The notes under the pieces were generated by a model. The model did not search any database. It was given only the letters and a program-made list of their open reading frames with translations, and had not been told where the DNA came from. This document shows, piece after piece, positions 46,079 to 55,115 of a DNA stretch of 64,000 bases. This stretch comes from Actinokineospora xionganensis (GTDB lineage Bacteria > Actinomycetota > Actinomycetes > Mycobacteriales > Pseudonocardiaceae). Made by a program: the position numbers and the translations under genes. Each line of letters opens with the position of its first letter. Positions within the stretch are counted from its first letter, which is position 1. The DNA is taken from NCBI RefSeq assembly GCF_014323725.1, contig NZ_JABVED010000008.1:62001-126000 (forward strand). The letters run 5' to 3'.

Positions 46079-46247
46079 CAAGAGCACGCCCTCTCCCGTC
46101 CAGCAGCACAACGACCGCAAGGTACTACGACATCCGTTGCCGTTCACTCCTCGACTGGGAAAAAGCCAGGCCAGGAAACGCTTCTGCGAAAGCGTTCACC
46201 AGCCAAATAATGTCTTGACCCCACTTCCTGCAGCGAGGGGATCTTCC

Positions 46248-47657
46248 GTGACCCACTCCAAACGCCGTCTGGCTTGCGCGGCCGCGGCGGGTGTAGCCGT
46301 CGCCGCCGTCGTCTCCGTCGTCTCCGTCGGCACTTCCACCGCGGCCGCGGCGCCGCCGCCGCCCGGTCCGGGCGTCGACCAGATCGTCAGCAGCCCGAAC
46401 ATGAAGCAGCTGGCGAACGTCCCCGCCACCGCCCCGCTATCGGGCGCGAGCTCCACCGGCACCGACCTGGCGTTCACCGGCAATTACGCCATCCAGGGCA
46501 ACTACCTGGGCTTCACCGTCTACGACATCACCACGCCGAGCGCGCCGAGGATCGCCGGCCAGGTGCTGTGCCCCGGCGCGCAGAACGACGTCTCGGTGCA
46601 CGGGAACCTGCTCTTCCTGTCCACCGACTCGCGGCGCTCGAACGACACGTGTGAGTCGACGTCCTCCTCCAGCGGCACCGTCTACTGGGAGGGGATCAAG
46701 ATCTTCGACATCGCCGACAAGGCGAACCCCCGCTACATCAAGAGCGTCGAGACGGCCTGCGGGTCGCACACGCACACCCTCGTCCCGGACAAGGCGGGCA
46801 CGGACGTCTACCTCTATGTCTCCTCTTACAGCCCGTCGACCACGCTGTCGAAGTGCCAGCCGCCGCACGACAAGATCTCGATCGTGAAGGTGCCGCTCGC
46901 GGCACCGACCACGGCGTCGGTGGTGGCGACCCCGGTGCTGTTCCCGGACGGCGGCAACGCGGGGAGCAGCAAGACCTCGGCCACCACCGGCTGCCACGAC
47001 ATCACCGCGTACCCGTCGAAAGACCTCGCCGCGGGCGCGTGCATGGGAGACGGTGTCCTGCTCGACATCGCCGACCGGGGCAACCCCCGGGTTATCGACC
47101 GCGTCCAGGACAACGCCAACTTCGCGTTCTGGCACTCGGCGACGTTCAACAACGCGGGCACCAAGGTGATCTTCACCGACGAGCTCGGCGGCGGCGGCGC
47201 GGCCACCTGCAACAAGAAGACCGGTCCGACCCGCGGCGCGGACGGCATCTACGACATCACCGGCGCGGGCGACACCCGTGACCTGGTGTTCCGCAGTTAC
47301 TTCAAGATCCCGCGGTATCAGACCAACACCGAGAACTGCGTCGCCCACAACGGCTCGCTGGTCCCGGTCGCGGGCAAGGACATCATGGTCCAGTCCTGGT
47401 ACCAGGGCGGCGTGTCGGTGTGGGACTTCACCGACTCGGCCGGCCCGCGCGAAATCGCCTTCTGGGAGCGCGGCCCGCTGCCCGACGGTGGCTCGGGCGG
47501 CACCTGGTCGGCGTACTACTACAACGGCCACATCTACTCGTCCGACCTGGTGAAGGGCCTCGACGTGCTCGACATCAGCGACCCGGCGACCGACGGCGCG
47601 AAGAGCGTGCGGTTCACCGAGCTCAACGTGCAGACGCAGGGCTCCTACGCGGGCTGA
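46248..47657 (+). CDS. Secreted LVIVD-type beta-propeller protein 1
   Basis: A 469-residue exported protein with a basic start (SKRR) and hydrophobic signal peptide cleaved near TAAAA (~residue 35). The body has repeated ~50-residue units (GFTVYDITTPSAPRI, KIFDIADKANPRYI, VLLDIADRGNPRVI) of LVIVD/propeller type. Residues conserved in all three paralogues are Cys171-x2-His174-x-His176, Cys203-x3-His207, Cys249-His250, Cys265, His296, Cys321 and Cys364-x2-His367. These could be disulfides and a metal site. GTG at 46248 has GAGGGG 8 nt upstream. Enzymatic role unknown. Confidence 0.8.
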   Translation: MTHSKRRLACAAAAGVAVAAVVSVVSVGTSTAAAAPPPPGPGVDQIVSSPNMKQLANVPATAPLSGASSTGTDLAFTGNYAIQGNYLGFTVYDITTPSAPRIAGQVLCPGAQNDVSVHGNLLFLSTDSRRSNDTCESTSSSSGTVYWEGIKIFDIADKANPRYIKSVETACGSHTHTLVPDKAGTDVYLYVSSYSPSTTLSKCQPPHDKISIVKVPLAAPTTASVVATPVLFPDGGNAGSSKTSATTGCHDITAYPSKDLAAGACMGDGVLLDIADRGNPRVIDRVQDNANFAFWHSATFNNAGTKVIFTDELGGGGAATCNKKTGPTRGADGIYDITGAGDTRDLVFRSYFKIPRYQTNTENCVAHNGSLVPVAGKDIMVQSWYQGGVSVWDFTDSAGPREIAFWERGPLPDGGSGGTWSAYYYNGHIYSSDLVKGLDVLDISDPATDGAKSVRFTELNVQTQGSYAG

Positions 47658-47814
47658 CCCGGCCGGGTGGTGGTCCTCTCGGATCCCGGGAGGGCCTTCA
47701 CCCAGGTGCGCCAGATTACCGGTTAAACGGCAAATGGGAAAAATAATCACTGTTTGGAAGTAGATCCACGGGAGAGACTGCGCGGATAGACGTCCCATGA
47801 ATGAGGGGAACAGC

Positions 47815-49233
47815 GTGAGGGCGACACGTTTCGGTTCTACATCCAGATACGTCACGGCCGCGGTCATCGGCGCGACCACCATCTCTCTCTCCCTCTGGGG
47901 AACCGCGTCCGCGGCAGCCCAGAACGGGCCCGACCTCGGCCAGGAGAACTTCGTCACCAGCCCGAACGTGCGGCAGGTCGCGAACGTTGCGGCCACCGCA
48001 CCGCTGCTCGGCGGCGGCGCCAGGTCCTCGGACCTCGCGTTCACCGGTGACTACGCCATCGGCGGCAACTACAACGGCTTCACGATCTACGACATCAAGC
48101 ACCCGAAGAAGCCCACGATCGTCAGCCAGGTGCTCTGCCCCGGCTCGCAGGGCGACGTGAGCGTGCACGGCGACCTGCTCTTCTACTCGGTCGACGCCCG
48201 ACGCAGCGACGACTCCTGCAACTCCGTGTCCCAGAACGACGGAAGCAAGCCGTACTGGGAGGGCGTGCGGATCTTCGACATCAGCGACAAGGCGAACCCG
48301 AAGTACATCAAGGCGGTCGAGACCGACTGCGGCTCGCACACGCACACGATGGTGCCGGACAAGGCGGGCACCGACGTCTACCTCTACGTCTCGTCCTACG
48401 CACCGTCGGCCTCGCTGCCGAAGTGCCAGCCGCCGCACGACAAGATCTCCGTCATCAAGGTCCCGCTGGCGAACCCGAGCGCGGCCGCGGTCAACTCCAC
48501 GCCGGTGCTGTTCCCGGACGGCGGCAACGCCGGAACCCCCGGCAGCTTCCCGAACCACTACGTGCGCCAGACCAGTGGTTGCCACGACATCACCGCGTTC
48601 CCCGAGAAGGACCTCGCCGCGGGCGCCTGCATGGGTGACGGCGTGCTGTTCGACATCTCCGACCGCGCGGCTCCCCGCGTGATCGAGAAGATCCAGGACA
48701 ACGTGAACTTCGCGTTCTGGCACTCGGCGACCTTCAACAACGACGGCACCAAGGTGGTCTTCACCGACGAGCTCGGCGGCGGCGGCGCGGCCACCTGCAA
48801 GCCGGAGATCGGCCAGACGCGCGGCGCGAACGGCGTGTACGACATCACGGGCACCGACCTCGGCTTCAAGAGCTACTTCAAGATCCCGCGGCACGACAGC
48901 GAGATCTGCGTGGCGCACAACGGCTCGCTGATCCCGGTGGCGGGCAAGGACATCATGGTCCAGTCCTGGTACAAGGGCGGGGTCTCGATCTGGGACTTCA
49001 CCGACTCGGCCAACCCGCGCGAGATCGGGCACTTCGACCCGCTGCCCTCGCGCATCGGCCCGTCGGGCACGTGGTCGGCGTACTACTACAACGGCTACAT
49101 CTACTCGAACGACGGCCAGCAGGGCCTTGACGTGCTGCAGATCAACGATCCGCTGACCGATGAGGCGAAGTCGGTTCACCAGAAGGTGTTCAACGCCCAG
49201 ACCCAGTACTCGCTGCGTCACGGCAACAACTGA
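47815..49233 (+). CDS. Secreted LVIVD-type beta-propeller protein 2
   Basis: A 472-residue paralogue of its neighbours with a signal peptide ending near ASAAAQ. All blocks of protein 1 are kept: CGSHTHT, KCQPPHDK, PVLFPDGGNAG, GCHDITAF, AAGACMGDGV, FAFWHSATFNN, TDELGGGGAATC and CVAHNGSL. GTG at 47815 has GAGGGG 6 nt upstream, while the ATG at 47797 has none. The 157-nt gap before it includes an imperfect hairpin at about 47672-47702 that may end the first gene's transcript. Confidence 0.8.
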   Translation: MRATRFGSTSRYVTAAVIGATTISLSLWGTASAAAQNGPDLGQENFVTSPNVRQVANVAATAPLLGGGARSSDLAFTGDYAIGGNYNGFTIYDIKHPKKPTIVSQVLCPGSQGDVSVHGDLLFYSVDARRSDDSCNSVSQNDGSKPYWEGVRIFDISDKANPKYIKAVETDCGSHTHTMVPDKAGTDVYLYVSSYAPSASLPKCQPPHDKISVIKVPLANPSAAAVNSTPVLFPDGGNAGTPGSFPNHYVRQTSGCHDITAFPEKDLAAGACMGDGVLFDISDRAAPRVIEKIQDNVNFAFWHSATFNNDGTKVVFTDELGGGGAATCKPEIGQTRGANGVYDITGTDLGFKSYFKIPRHDSEICVAHNGSLIPVAGKDIMVQSWYKGGVSIWDFTDSANPREIGHFDPLPSRIGPSGTWSAYYYNGYIYSNDGQQGLDVLQINDPLTDEAKSVHQKVFNAQTQYSLRHGNN

Positions 49234-49325
49234 TCCAGCCACCGTTCTCGGGCTCGTGGATGGCGAAGATCACACCGCCCCGAGATACTGCGTGGTACAG
49301 ACCTGCAGGTAATGAAGGGAAAAGA

Positions 49326-50753
49326 GTGAAGTCAATTCACTTCGACAAGAGGTCTCGCAGAGCAGCGCTCGCGGTGCTCGGTGTGGCCGCGGCGGGTCTG
49401 TCCGTCGTGGGCGGGCCGGCCGCCGCCGCACAGGACTTCCCCGCCAATGACGAGATCGTCACCAGCGCCAACGTCTCCCATGTCGTCAACGTCGCGCCGA
49501 CCGGTCCGCTGTCCGGGCCCGCCTCGGTGGGCACGGACCTCGCCTTCAGCGGGGACCACGCCATCGTCGGCAACTACCTCGGATTCACGATCTACGACAT
49601 CAAGAACCCGAAGAGCCCGACGATCACCAGCCAGGTGCTCTGCCCAGGCGCGCAGAACGACATCTCGGTGAGCGGGAACCTCGTGTTCCTGTCCACCGAC
49701 GCGCGTCGCAGCGACAACTCGTGCAACTCGACCTCCCAGAACGACGGCACAAAGCCGTACTGGGAGGGCATGAAGATCTTCGACATCACCGACAAGAAGA
49801 ACCCGAAGTACGTCGCCGCTGTCGAGACCGACTGCGGGTCGCACACCCACACGCTGGTGCCGGACAAGAAGGGCAAGGACGTCTACCTGTACGTCTCGTC
49901 CTACGGTCCGTCGGCCGCGCTGCCGAAGTGCCAGCCGCCGCACGACAAGATCACGATCATCAAGGTCCCGGTCAAGAACCCGGCGGCCGCGGCGATCGTG
50001 TCCACCCCGGTGCTGTTCCCGGACGGCGGCCACCCGGGCAAGCCCGGCACCGTCGACACCGGCTACGTCGTGCCCACCAGCGGCTGCCACGACATCACCG
50101 TGTTCCCGGCCAAGAACCTGGCCGCGGGCGCGTGCATGGGTGAAGGCGTGCTGATGGACATCTCCGACCGGGAGAAGCCGCGGGTGATCAACACCGTGCG
50201 CGACGACGATCACTTCGCGTTCTGGCACTCGGCGACGTTCAACAACGCGGGCACCAAGGTCGTCTTCACCGACGAACTCGGCGGCGGCGGCGCGGCGACG
50301 TGCAACGCCAAGATCGGCCCGACCCGCGGCGCCAACGGCATCTACGACATCACCGGCCGCGGCGACGAGCGCAAACTCGAGTTCCGCAGCCTGTTCAAGA
50401 TCGACCGTCACCAGACCGACTCGGAGAACTGCGTCGCGCACAACGGCTCGCTGATCCCCGTTCCCGGCAAGGACATCATGGTCCAGGCCTGGTACATGGG
50501 CGGCGTGCAGGTGTTCGACTTCACCGACTCGCGGGCGCCGAAGAAGATCGGCTTCTTCGAGCGGGGCCCGGCCGCCGACCCGAACACCGGTGGCGGAATC
50601 TGGTCGTCGTACTACTACAACGGCTACATCTACGCCTCGGACATCGGCAAGGGCTTTGATGTCATCGACATCAACGACCCGGCGACGAACGTGGCGCGCG
50701 GTCACAAGTGGACTGAGCTGAACGTCCAGACGCAGTACGGCTACGGCAAGTAG
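49326..50753 (+). CDS. Secreted LVIVD-type beta-propeller protein 3
   Basis: Third tandem copy, 475 residues, signal peptide ending near AAAAQD. It contains the same conserved Cys/His blocks; the insertion around GHPGKPGTVDTGYVVPTSGCHD is longer than in copy 1 and resembles copy 2, so copies 2 and 3 may be the most recent duplicates. GTG at 49326 follows AAGGGA. A strong terminator closes the cluster at 50764-50802. Confidence 0.8.
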   Translation: MKSIHFDKRSRRAALAVLGVAAAGLSVVGGPAAAAQDFPANDEIVTSANVSHVVNVAPTGPLSGPASVGTDLAFSGDHAIVGNYLGFTIYDIKNPKSPTITSQVLCPGAQNDISVSGNLVFLSTDARRSDNSCNSTSQNDGTKPYWEGMKIFDITDKKNPKYVAAVETDCGSHTHTLVPDKKGKDVYLYVSSYGPSAALPKCQPPHDKITIIKVPVKNPAAAAIVSTPVLFPDGGHPGKPGTVDTGYVVPTSGCHDITVFPAKNLAAGACMGEGVLMDISDREKPRVINTVRDDDHFAFWHSATFNNAGTKVVFTDELGGGGAATCNAKIGPTRGANGIYDITGRGDERKLEFRSLFKIDRHQTDSENCVAHNGSLIPVPGKDIMVQAWYMGGVQVFDFTDSRAPKKIGFFERGPAADPNTGGGIWSSYYYNGYIYASDIGKGFDVIDINDPATNVARGHKWTELNVQTQYGYGK

Positions 50754-50763
50754 CCTGCTTCAC

Positions 50764-50802
50764 GACGAAAGGGTCCGCGGTCACCCGCGGGCCCTTTTCG
50801 TC
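50764..50802. terminator. Bidirectional terminator after the propeller cluster
   Basis: GACGAAAGGG plus CCGCGG on the left pairs with CCGCGG plus CCCTTTTCGTC on the right, one mismatch, around a short loop. It lies in the 52-nt gap between the last propeller gene and the convergent nitroreductase, with T/A runs on both flanks. Confidence 0.85.
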
Positions 50803-50805
50803 GGC

Positions 50806-51414
50806 TCAGACGGTCTCCACGACCTGGTCGTACTCCAGGCGCGGGCCGCGCGGGAAGGCGGCGTTCACACCGGGGTTGCCGATGTTGACCACGACAAGCG
50901 AGCGCCTGCGGCCGTCGGGGAAGAACTCGCGGTCGACAGCGGCGGCGTCGAAGCCCGCCATCGGCCCGGCGGCCAGCCCGGCGGCGCGCACCCCGAGCAC
51001 GAAGTACCCGACCTGCAGCGCGGCGTTGAACCTGGCGTTGTCGGTCCGGTGGGTCTCGTCGGCGTAGTAGTCCTTGGCGCCCGGCAGGTGCGGGAAGAGA
51101 GTGGACAGGTGCTCGTGGAAGTCCACGTCGGCGGCCAGGATCGCGACGAGGGGCGCGGCCGCGGTCTTGGCGCGGTTGTTCTCGGAAAGCAGCGGCAGCA
51201 GTCGCTCGCGCGCCTCGTCGGACCGCACCAGCGTCACACGCAGCGGCTGACCGTTCATCGCGGTGGGAGCCCACTTGACCAGGTCGTAGATCGCGCGGAT
51301 CTGGTCGTCGGTCACCGGCTCGGCGGAGAAGGTGTTCGCGGTGCGGGCCTCGCGGAACAGCAGGTCCTGGGCGTCCTGCGGGAGGACGAGGGTGTCGTTC
51401 AGGGTGGCGGTCAT
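50806..51414 (-). CDS. Nitroreductase family protein (RutE/malonic-semialdehyde-reductase-like)
   Basis: A 202-residue FMN-dependent reductase: FREARTANTFSAEPVTDDQIRAIYDLVKWAPTAMNGQPLRV at the start (FMN site, residues ~20-60), then the catalytic core, and GRRRSLVVVNIGNPG near the end. It resembles RutE, which reduces malonic semialdehyde. ATG at 51414 has AGGGG 6 nt upstream; an earlier GTG at 51444 is less likely. Two TTGAGAGCTT repeats lie upstream and resemble the sites at the marR gene at 40.8 kb. Confidence 0.88.
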   Translation of the reverse strand: MTATLNDTLVLPQDAQDLLFREARTANTFSAEPVTDDQIRAIYDLVKWAPTAMNGQPLRVTLVRSDEARERLLPLLSENNRAKTAAAPLVAILAADVDFHEHLSTLFPHLPGAKDYYADETHRTDNARFNAALQVGYFVLGVRAAGLAAGPMAGFDAAAVDREFFPDGRRRSLVVVNIGNPGVNAAFPRGPRLEYDQVVETV

Positions 51415-51459
51415 CAGGTCCCCTAGGTCGGGCGGGAGGTTCACTGATGGCCAACTTGA

Positions 51460-51500
51460 TTGAGAGCTTAACTATTCCAGTTGAGAGCTTGACTATTTGG
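51460..51500. promoter_or_regulatory. Tandem 21-nt direct repeats upstream of the nitroreductase
   Basis: TTGAGAGCTTAACTATTCCAG (first base 51460, stated in part) is followed at a 21-nt period by TTGAGAGCTTGACTATT (from 51481). The period of two helical turns would put two proteins on one face. The core TTGAGAG resembles the operator of the MarR gene at 40835. Confidence 0.55.
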
Positions 51501-51516
51501 TGAGCCGCGCCACTCC

Positions 51517-52236
51517 CTACGTGCGGAGCTTGTAGGGCACCACGTCGGCGAGGAAGTCGTCCGCGATCTTGTCCGCGACCAGCCCCGGATCCAGCGGGCT
51601 GCCAAGTCGCTCGGTCAACGCCTGGATCTCCGCCGCCCGCTTCTCGAGGATCTTGGTCAGCGTGCGCTTGCCGCGCAGCCACAGCACGGGAGCGACGAGC
51701 GGCCTGAGCAGACCTTTGCCCCGCACGTCCGCCTCGACGTCGACCGTCCAACCGGGACGGACCCAGGCCCTGACATCACCGACCACCCGGTCGTGCTCGA
51801 TCGAGCCGACCACCTGTGGTTCGGCCCCACGCGGCCCGTCGAGGTCAAGGGCGACGGTTCCCCGCACGGCACCGCCGATGCCCTCGACGCTCCCGTCGAA
51901 CGTCGCGTCGACCTTGGCGGCACCTTTGGCGACCGTGGCCTCGATCGGCACGTCATCCGCCTGCTCGACCCGCACGCGCACCTCGCCGGGGCTGTCGGCG
52001 AGCACCTCGGCGACGTAATGCCCGGGCCGCTCCCCCGCGGTCACGACCTCGTAGCGCGCGCCCGGCTTGGCATGCTCGCCCGCCACCAGCGCCAACCCCT
52101 CCCGCCGCCGCCCGTCGACGAGCACGACACCGTCGTCGTCGAACACCGACTCCTGCCACCGTTTCACCAGCAACGGCACGACCTGCGCGATGGAGTCGTC
52201 CACTCCGAGCAACGTGACGGCACTTTTGATCCGCAT
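51517..52236 (-). CDS. Conserved hypothetical protein (239 aa)
   Basis: A soluble protein without a signal peptide. ATG start; normal codon use. Its middle (PRGAEPQVVGSIEHDRVVGDVRAWVRPGWTVDVEADVRGKGLLRPLVAPVLWLRGKRTL) has the rhythm of a SRPBCC/START-like or lipid-binding barrel with a terminal helix, but this is only an impression. No neighbour points to a role. Confidence 0.6.
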   Translation of the reverse strand: MRIKSAVTLLGVDDSIAQVVPLLVKRWQESVFDDDGVVLVDGRRREGLALVAGEHAKPGARYEVVTAGERPGHYVAEVLADSPGEVRVRVEQADDVPIEATVAKGAAKVDATFDGSVEGIGGAVRGTVALDLDGPRGAEPQVVGSIEHDRVVGDVRAWVRPGWTVDVEADVRGKGLLRPLVAPVLWLRGKRTLTKILEKRAAEIQALTERLGSPLDPGLVADKIADDFLADVVPYKLRT

Positions 52237-52622
52237 CCGCGCAGCGTAAAGCCGCTCACGCCCACGCGCTCGGGATGATCAGGCCCCGTGCGGACGCGCG
52301 ACGTCAGAGCTTTCCAGACCATGCCGGAACTCGCCTCCCGACCGGCGGAGCCGGATCGCGCGGCTGACCAAGACGGGCAGCGGACCGACTGCCGAGTTCA
52401 CCGTCAGCTGGTAGCCGTCTCCCTCGTCCCCCTGCCCGAGCCGGGCAGGGGGACGGGCCGCGCCAGCCGCCTGATTGCTCCGGTTTCGCGTGCTTGCCGA
52501 GGTCGGAAGTGCTCACGGCCGCCAATGATCGGCAACCCATGTCGGTGCGCCACCAGTTGGTTGTAGCTTCCGTGGCAGCGGCACGTGTCGGCGATGCCGA
52601 GTCGAGTGAAAGGGGGGCCTCG
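52237..52622. other. Gene-free stretch with one perfect hairpin
   Basis: About 386 nt between the leftward gene at 51517-52236 and the lipase at 52623. I see no coding frame of convincing composition. The stretch holds a perfect 14-bp inverted repeat, CGTCCCCCTGCCCG (52425-52438) and CGGGCAGGGGGACG (52442-52455), with a 3-nt loop. It probably carries the promoters of the lipase gene and perhaps a small transcript ended by the hairpin. Confidence 0.5.
52425..52455. terminator. Perfect 14-bp GC hairpin, terminator or small-RNA end
   Basis: The stem is described with the gene-free stretch at 52237-52622. It is not adjacent to any annotated stop codon, so it either terminates a small unannotated RNA or acts in the lipase leader. 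Confidence 0.5.
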
Positions 52623-53768
52623 ATGCGAGGCATCCTCGTCCGCCTGCCCGCCATCGGCTGCGCCCTGCTCCTCGCCGTCCTCGCCGCACCCGCGGACGCG
52701 GTCGCCGCCGCGTCGGATACGCCGGGCACGGTGATCAGCGCGAAGCCACTCGCCGAGTCGGGGTGGTCCAAGCTGAAGCCGGAGGCGACGGCCGCCCAGC
52801 ACGTCACCTACTGGTCGACCCAGCGGGTGGCGGGCAGGCCGACCACGGTTGCGGTGACCGGTGCGGTGTTCCGACCCGCGGGCACACCGCCGCCGGACGG
52901 CTGGCCGGTGGTCGCCTGGGCGCATGGCACGGTCGGCATCGGCGACGGCTGCGCGCCGTCGGCGGGCGAGCGCTCCGACCGGGACGCGGCCTACCTCAAG
53001 CACTGGCTCGCGCAGGGCTACGCGGTGGTCGCCACCGACTACGCGGGCCTCGGCACTGCGGGCGTGCACGCGTACCTGGACGGCGCCACGGCCGCGTACA
53101 ACACGGTGGACATGGTGCGCGCCGCGCAGGACGTCGAGCCGTCGCTGGCGGACAAATGGGTGGTGATCGGCCAGTCTCAGGGCGGCCACGCGGCGCTGTT
53201 CACCACCAACCTGGCCGCCGAGTACGCCCCGGAGAGCGACTTCCGCGGTGGCGTGGCGACCGGACCGCCGTCGAACCTGGAGTCCGTGGTCAGCCTGGCG
53301 AACCCGCTGCTGCCGGACCTCCAGCAGCCAGGGCTCACCACGTTCCTTGCCTACATCCTGGCCGGTCTGCCGACCGCGCGACCGGACATCGATGTGAACA
53401 GCTACCTGACCGAGCTGGGCCGGGCGGTCGTCGCGGACGCGGCGGAACTCTGCTACCCCGAGATGGTCGAGCGGGTGCGTGGCGTGTCCATCGGCAGCCT
53501 GTTCGGCAAGCCGTTGACCGATCCGCAGTTCCACAGCGCCATCAGCAGCGTGATGAAGGTGCCCGTGCGCGGCTACGACCAGCCGTTCTTCATCGGCCAG
53601 GGCACGTTCGACACCGTGGTCTGGGCGCCGCTGACGGCGAAGCTCGCCGCCGAACTCACTCTCAACTGGCAGCCGTTCACGGTGAAGACCTACCCCGCCG
53701 ACCATGGCGGGACGATGGCCGCGTCCCTGCCGGACACGACGCCCTACGTGGCGAAGCTGTTGAGGTAG
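52623..53768 (+). CDS. Secreted lipase (secretory-lipase-type alpha/beta hydrolase)
   Basis: A 381-residue protein with a signal peptide (residues 1-~28, ending ADAVAAA). Alpha/beta-hydrolase features are WAHGT (~99-103, oxyanion region), the nucleophile Ser185 in GQSQGG, and a His near the end in YPADHGG. Active-site Asp is probably in the TFDTVVWAPL segment. It resembles the fungal/actinobacterial secretory lipase family (PF03583-like). ATG at 52623 follows AAGGGGGG. Substrate range unknown. Confidence 0.82.
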   Translation: MRGILVRLPAIGCALLLAVLAAPADAVAAASDTPGTVISAKPLAESGWSKLKPEATAAQHVTYWSTQRVAGRPTTVAVTGAVFRPAGTPPPDGWPVVAWAHGTVGIGDGCAPSAGERSDRDAAYLKHWLAQGYAVVATDYAGLGTAGVHAYLDGATAAYNTVDMVRAAQDVEPSLADKWVVIGQSQGGHAALFTTNLAAEYAPESDFRGGVATGPPSNLESVVSLANPLLPDLQQPGLTTFLAYILAGLPTARPDIDVNSYLTELGRAVVADAAELCYPEMVERVRGVSIGSLFGKPLTDPQFHSAISSVMKVPVRGYDQPFFIGQGTFDTVVWAPLTAKLAAELTLNWQPFTVKTYPADHGGTMAASLPDTTPYVAKLLR

Positions 53769-53805
53769 CCGCTCTGGACGCACGTGTGGCCGACGAGCGT
53801 GCTGC

Positions 53806-54345
53806 TCACTTCCACATCCTTGGGTCGTGCGTGGGGTCGGCGTACATGGGTGGGCAGCCGTGTTCGACGGCTTCGGGGCGCAGTTCGTAGTGCCAGGGTT
53901 CGTTGGCGTAGATCTGGCACAGCCCGTACCCGGCACCGTGCTCGGACAGCCACGCCCTGGCGGCGGAGGGCCCGAGGTCGACCGCGTCGCCCGACACGTG
54001 GGCGGACGTGTCGGGGGTGGCCACCCAGCGGGCGGCCTCCTCGGCTGAGCCGTACTTGGATACCGCCTGACGCAACAGCTGTCGCTGGTATTCCGGGGAA
54101 CGCCAGCCACCGTTGACGACGAACTCGACCCCGTCCGCCGCGGCATCCTTCGCTGCCCGGCGCAGGGCATCGAGCAGTTCTGGATCGAGGTTGGCCACGG
54201 CCGGTGTGTCGTCGTCGAAGACGCTCACGGGCTCGGGGACGGCGCCGTGTGCCTTGCCGAGAGTGCGCGGGACAGTCCAGGTGGTCGAGGACACTACCGA
54301 TCGGGTGGGTCGGGTCGCTGTTTGTGCTGGTTCGCTGTAGGACAT
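53806..54345 (-). CDS. vanY: VanY-like D,D-carboxypeptidase (M15), no signal peptide
   Basis: A 179-residue M15 peptidase: zinc ligands His116 and Asp123 in SAHVSGDAVD, Glu149 and His152 in EPWHYE, plus GGWRSPEYQRQLL. It should cleave terminal D-Ala from peptidoglycan precursors. There is no signal peptide or membrane helix, so it probably acts in the cytoplasm, unlike enterococcal VanY, and is closer to a VanXY-type role. ATG at 54345 is followed by MSYSE, similar to the start of vanH. Divergent from vanR, with an upstream region ~80% identical to that of vanH. Confidence 0.85.
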   Translation of the reverse strand: MSYSEPAQTATRPTRSVVSSTTWTVPRTLGKAHGAVPEPVSVFDDDTPAVANLDPELLDALRRAAKDAAADGVEFVVNGGWRSPEYQRQLLRQAVSKYGSAEEAARWVATPDTSAHVSGDAVDLGPSAARAWLSEHGAGYGLCQIYANEPWHYELRPEAVEHGCPPMYADPTHDPRMWK

Positions 54346-54410
54346 GGCCCCAGCCAAGACAGCGCGGTGTTGCGGGCACGTACGTGGTTTTCGATAAGCC
54401 GACGATATGG
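54331..54410. promoter_or_regulatory. VanR-type promoter module in the vanY/vanR gap
   Basis: About 80 nt match 58871-58949 upstream of vanH without gaps, at roughly 80% identity by eye. Strict matches include GGTTTTCGATA, GCCGAC and ATATG. The vanH copy completes this to a palindrome; here only one half-site (GCCGACGATATG) is present. It covers the vanY start and most of the gap to vanR. Confidence 0.65.
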
Positions 54411-54431
54411 GTGGGCTCGTAACATCAGGGC

Positions 54432-55107
<676 letters not shown>

Positions 55108-55115
<8 letters not shown>

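Noticed and set aside
47658-47814. Imperfect hairpin after the first propeller gene as a firm terminator
   Set aside because: The stem at about 47672-47702 has several mismatches and no T-tract, so it is mentioned only with the following gene.
52288-52566. 92-codon plus-strand frame before the lipase
   Set aside because: It spans the perfect hairpin, has no ribosome site or recognisable sequence, and its codon use is not gene-like.
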